DNA of 64,000 nucleotides from Lewinellaceae bacterium (GTDB lineage: Bacteria; Bacteroidota; Bacteroidia; Chitinophagales; Saprospiraceae): positions 186,001-250,000 of the forward strand of contig JACJYM010000002.1 of NCBI GenBank assembly GCA_020636155.1. The letters run 5' to 3'. Positions 63,973 through 64,000 of the stretch are shown here, piece after piece (position 1 is the stretch's first letter; each line of letters begins with the position of its first letter). The position numbers and the translations under genes were made by a program. Below the pieces are notes generated by a model that saw nothing but the letters and a program-made list of their open reading frames with translations, was not told the DNA's origin and ran no database searches.

Positions 63973-64000
63973 CATACTTAAGTTAAAATCTGCTAGTGAG

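Overview
The window is from an AT-rich member of the Bacteroidota. The evidence is a SusC/SusD outer-membrane pair, two proteins ending in type IX secretion (T9SS) sorting domains, promoters of the form TTG-N19/20-TAnnTTTG, few Shine-Dalgarno sites, and the order xerC-hpf-tRNAs-tuf-tRNA-Trp-secE-nusG-rplKAJL-rpoBC. The giant SdrD-B-repeat protein and the TANFOR-type protein would suit the Saprospiria/Chitinophagia side of the phylum, but that placement is only an inference.

Layout. 1-3.4 kb: a sodium:solute symporter whose start may lie off the left edge, then a GbsR/MarR-type regulator with three small membrane proteins, two of them tandem paralogues. Two inverted repeats with identical spacing flank the regulator gene and look like its operators. 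3.5-5.6 kb (minus strand): hbd and a GT4 glycosyltransferase, coupled through TAGTG. 5.8-8.1 kb: a compact TraB/GumN, MDR oxidoreductase and phosphoesterase operon. 8.2-14.9 kb: a SusC-SusD-lipoprotein-lipoprotein uptake operon with a clear promoter and a clear terminator. 14.9-29.8 kb: the housekeeping information-processing block. It has five tRNAs, EF-Tu, SecE, NusG, ribosomal proteins L11, L1, L10 and L7/L12, and the RNA polymerase beta and beta-prime subunits. The L1 gene (rplA) carries four single-base indels within 200 bp, most likely sequence errors.

30-48.7 kb: a propeller-sensor histidine kinase (plus strand) converges on a 15-kb minus-strand block. Reading along the minus strand, the block holds a NarL/LuxR response regulator, a 1309-aa Ig-repeat T9SS protein, a 565-aa outer-membrane barrel candidate, a 2186-aa TANFOR-type protein with a cysteine-rich tail, and a 705-aa FN3 protein. 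The kinase and regulator bracket the block and are plausible cognates, so this looks like a regulated cell-surface locus of unknown function.

48.9-60.9 kb: a GT4 glycosyltransferase and a 3571-aa T9SS surface protein with about 27 SdrD-B-like domains. Twenty-one of these form seven copies of an ordered three-domain A-B-C supermodule with a period of 354 aa (1062 bp, 1062-1071 bp along the gene). Copies 2 and 3 are a recent near-identical duplication. This higher-order repeat is the most striking structure in the window. 61-64 kb: a DUF1963/YwqG-like protein, an OmpA-family lipoprotein and an exported VOC-fold protein.

No CRISPR array, insertion sequence, prophage or rRNA gene was seen.
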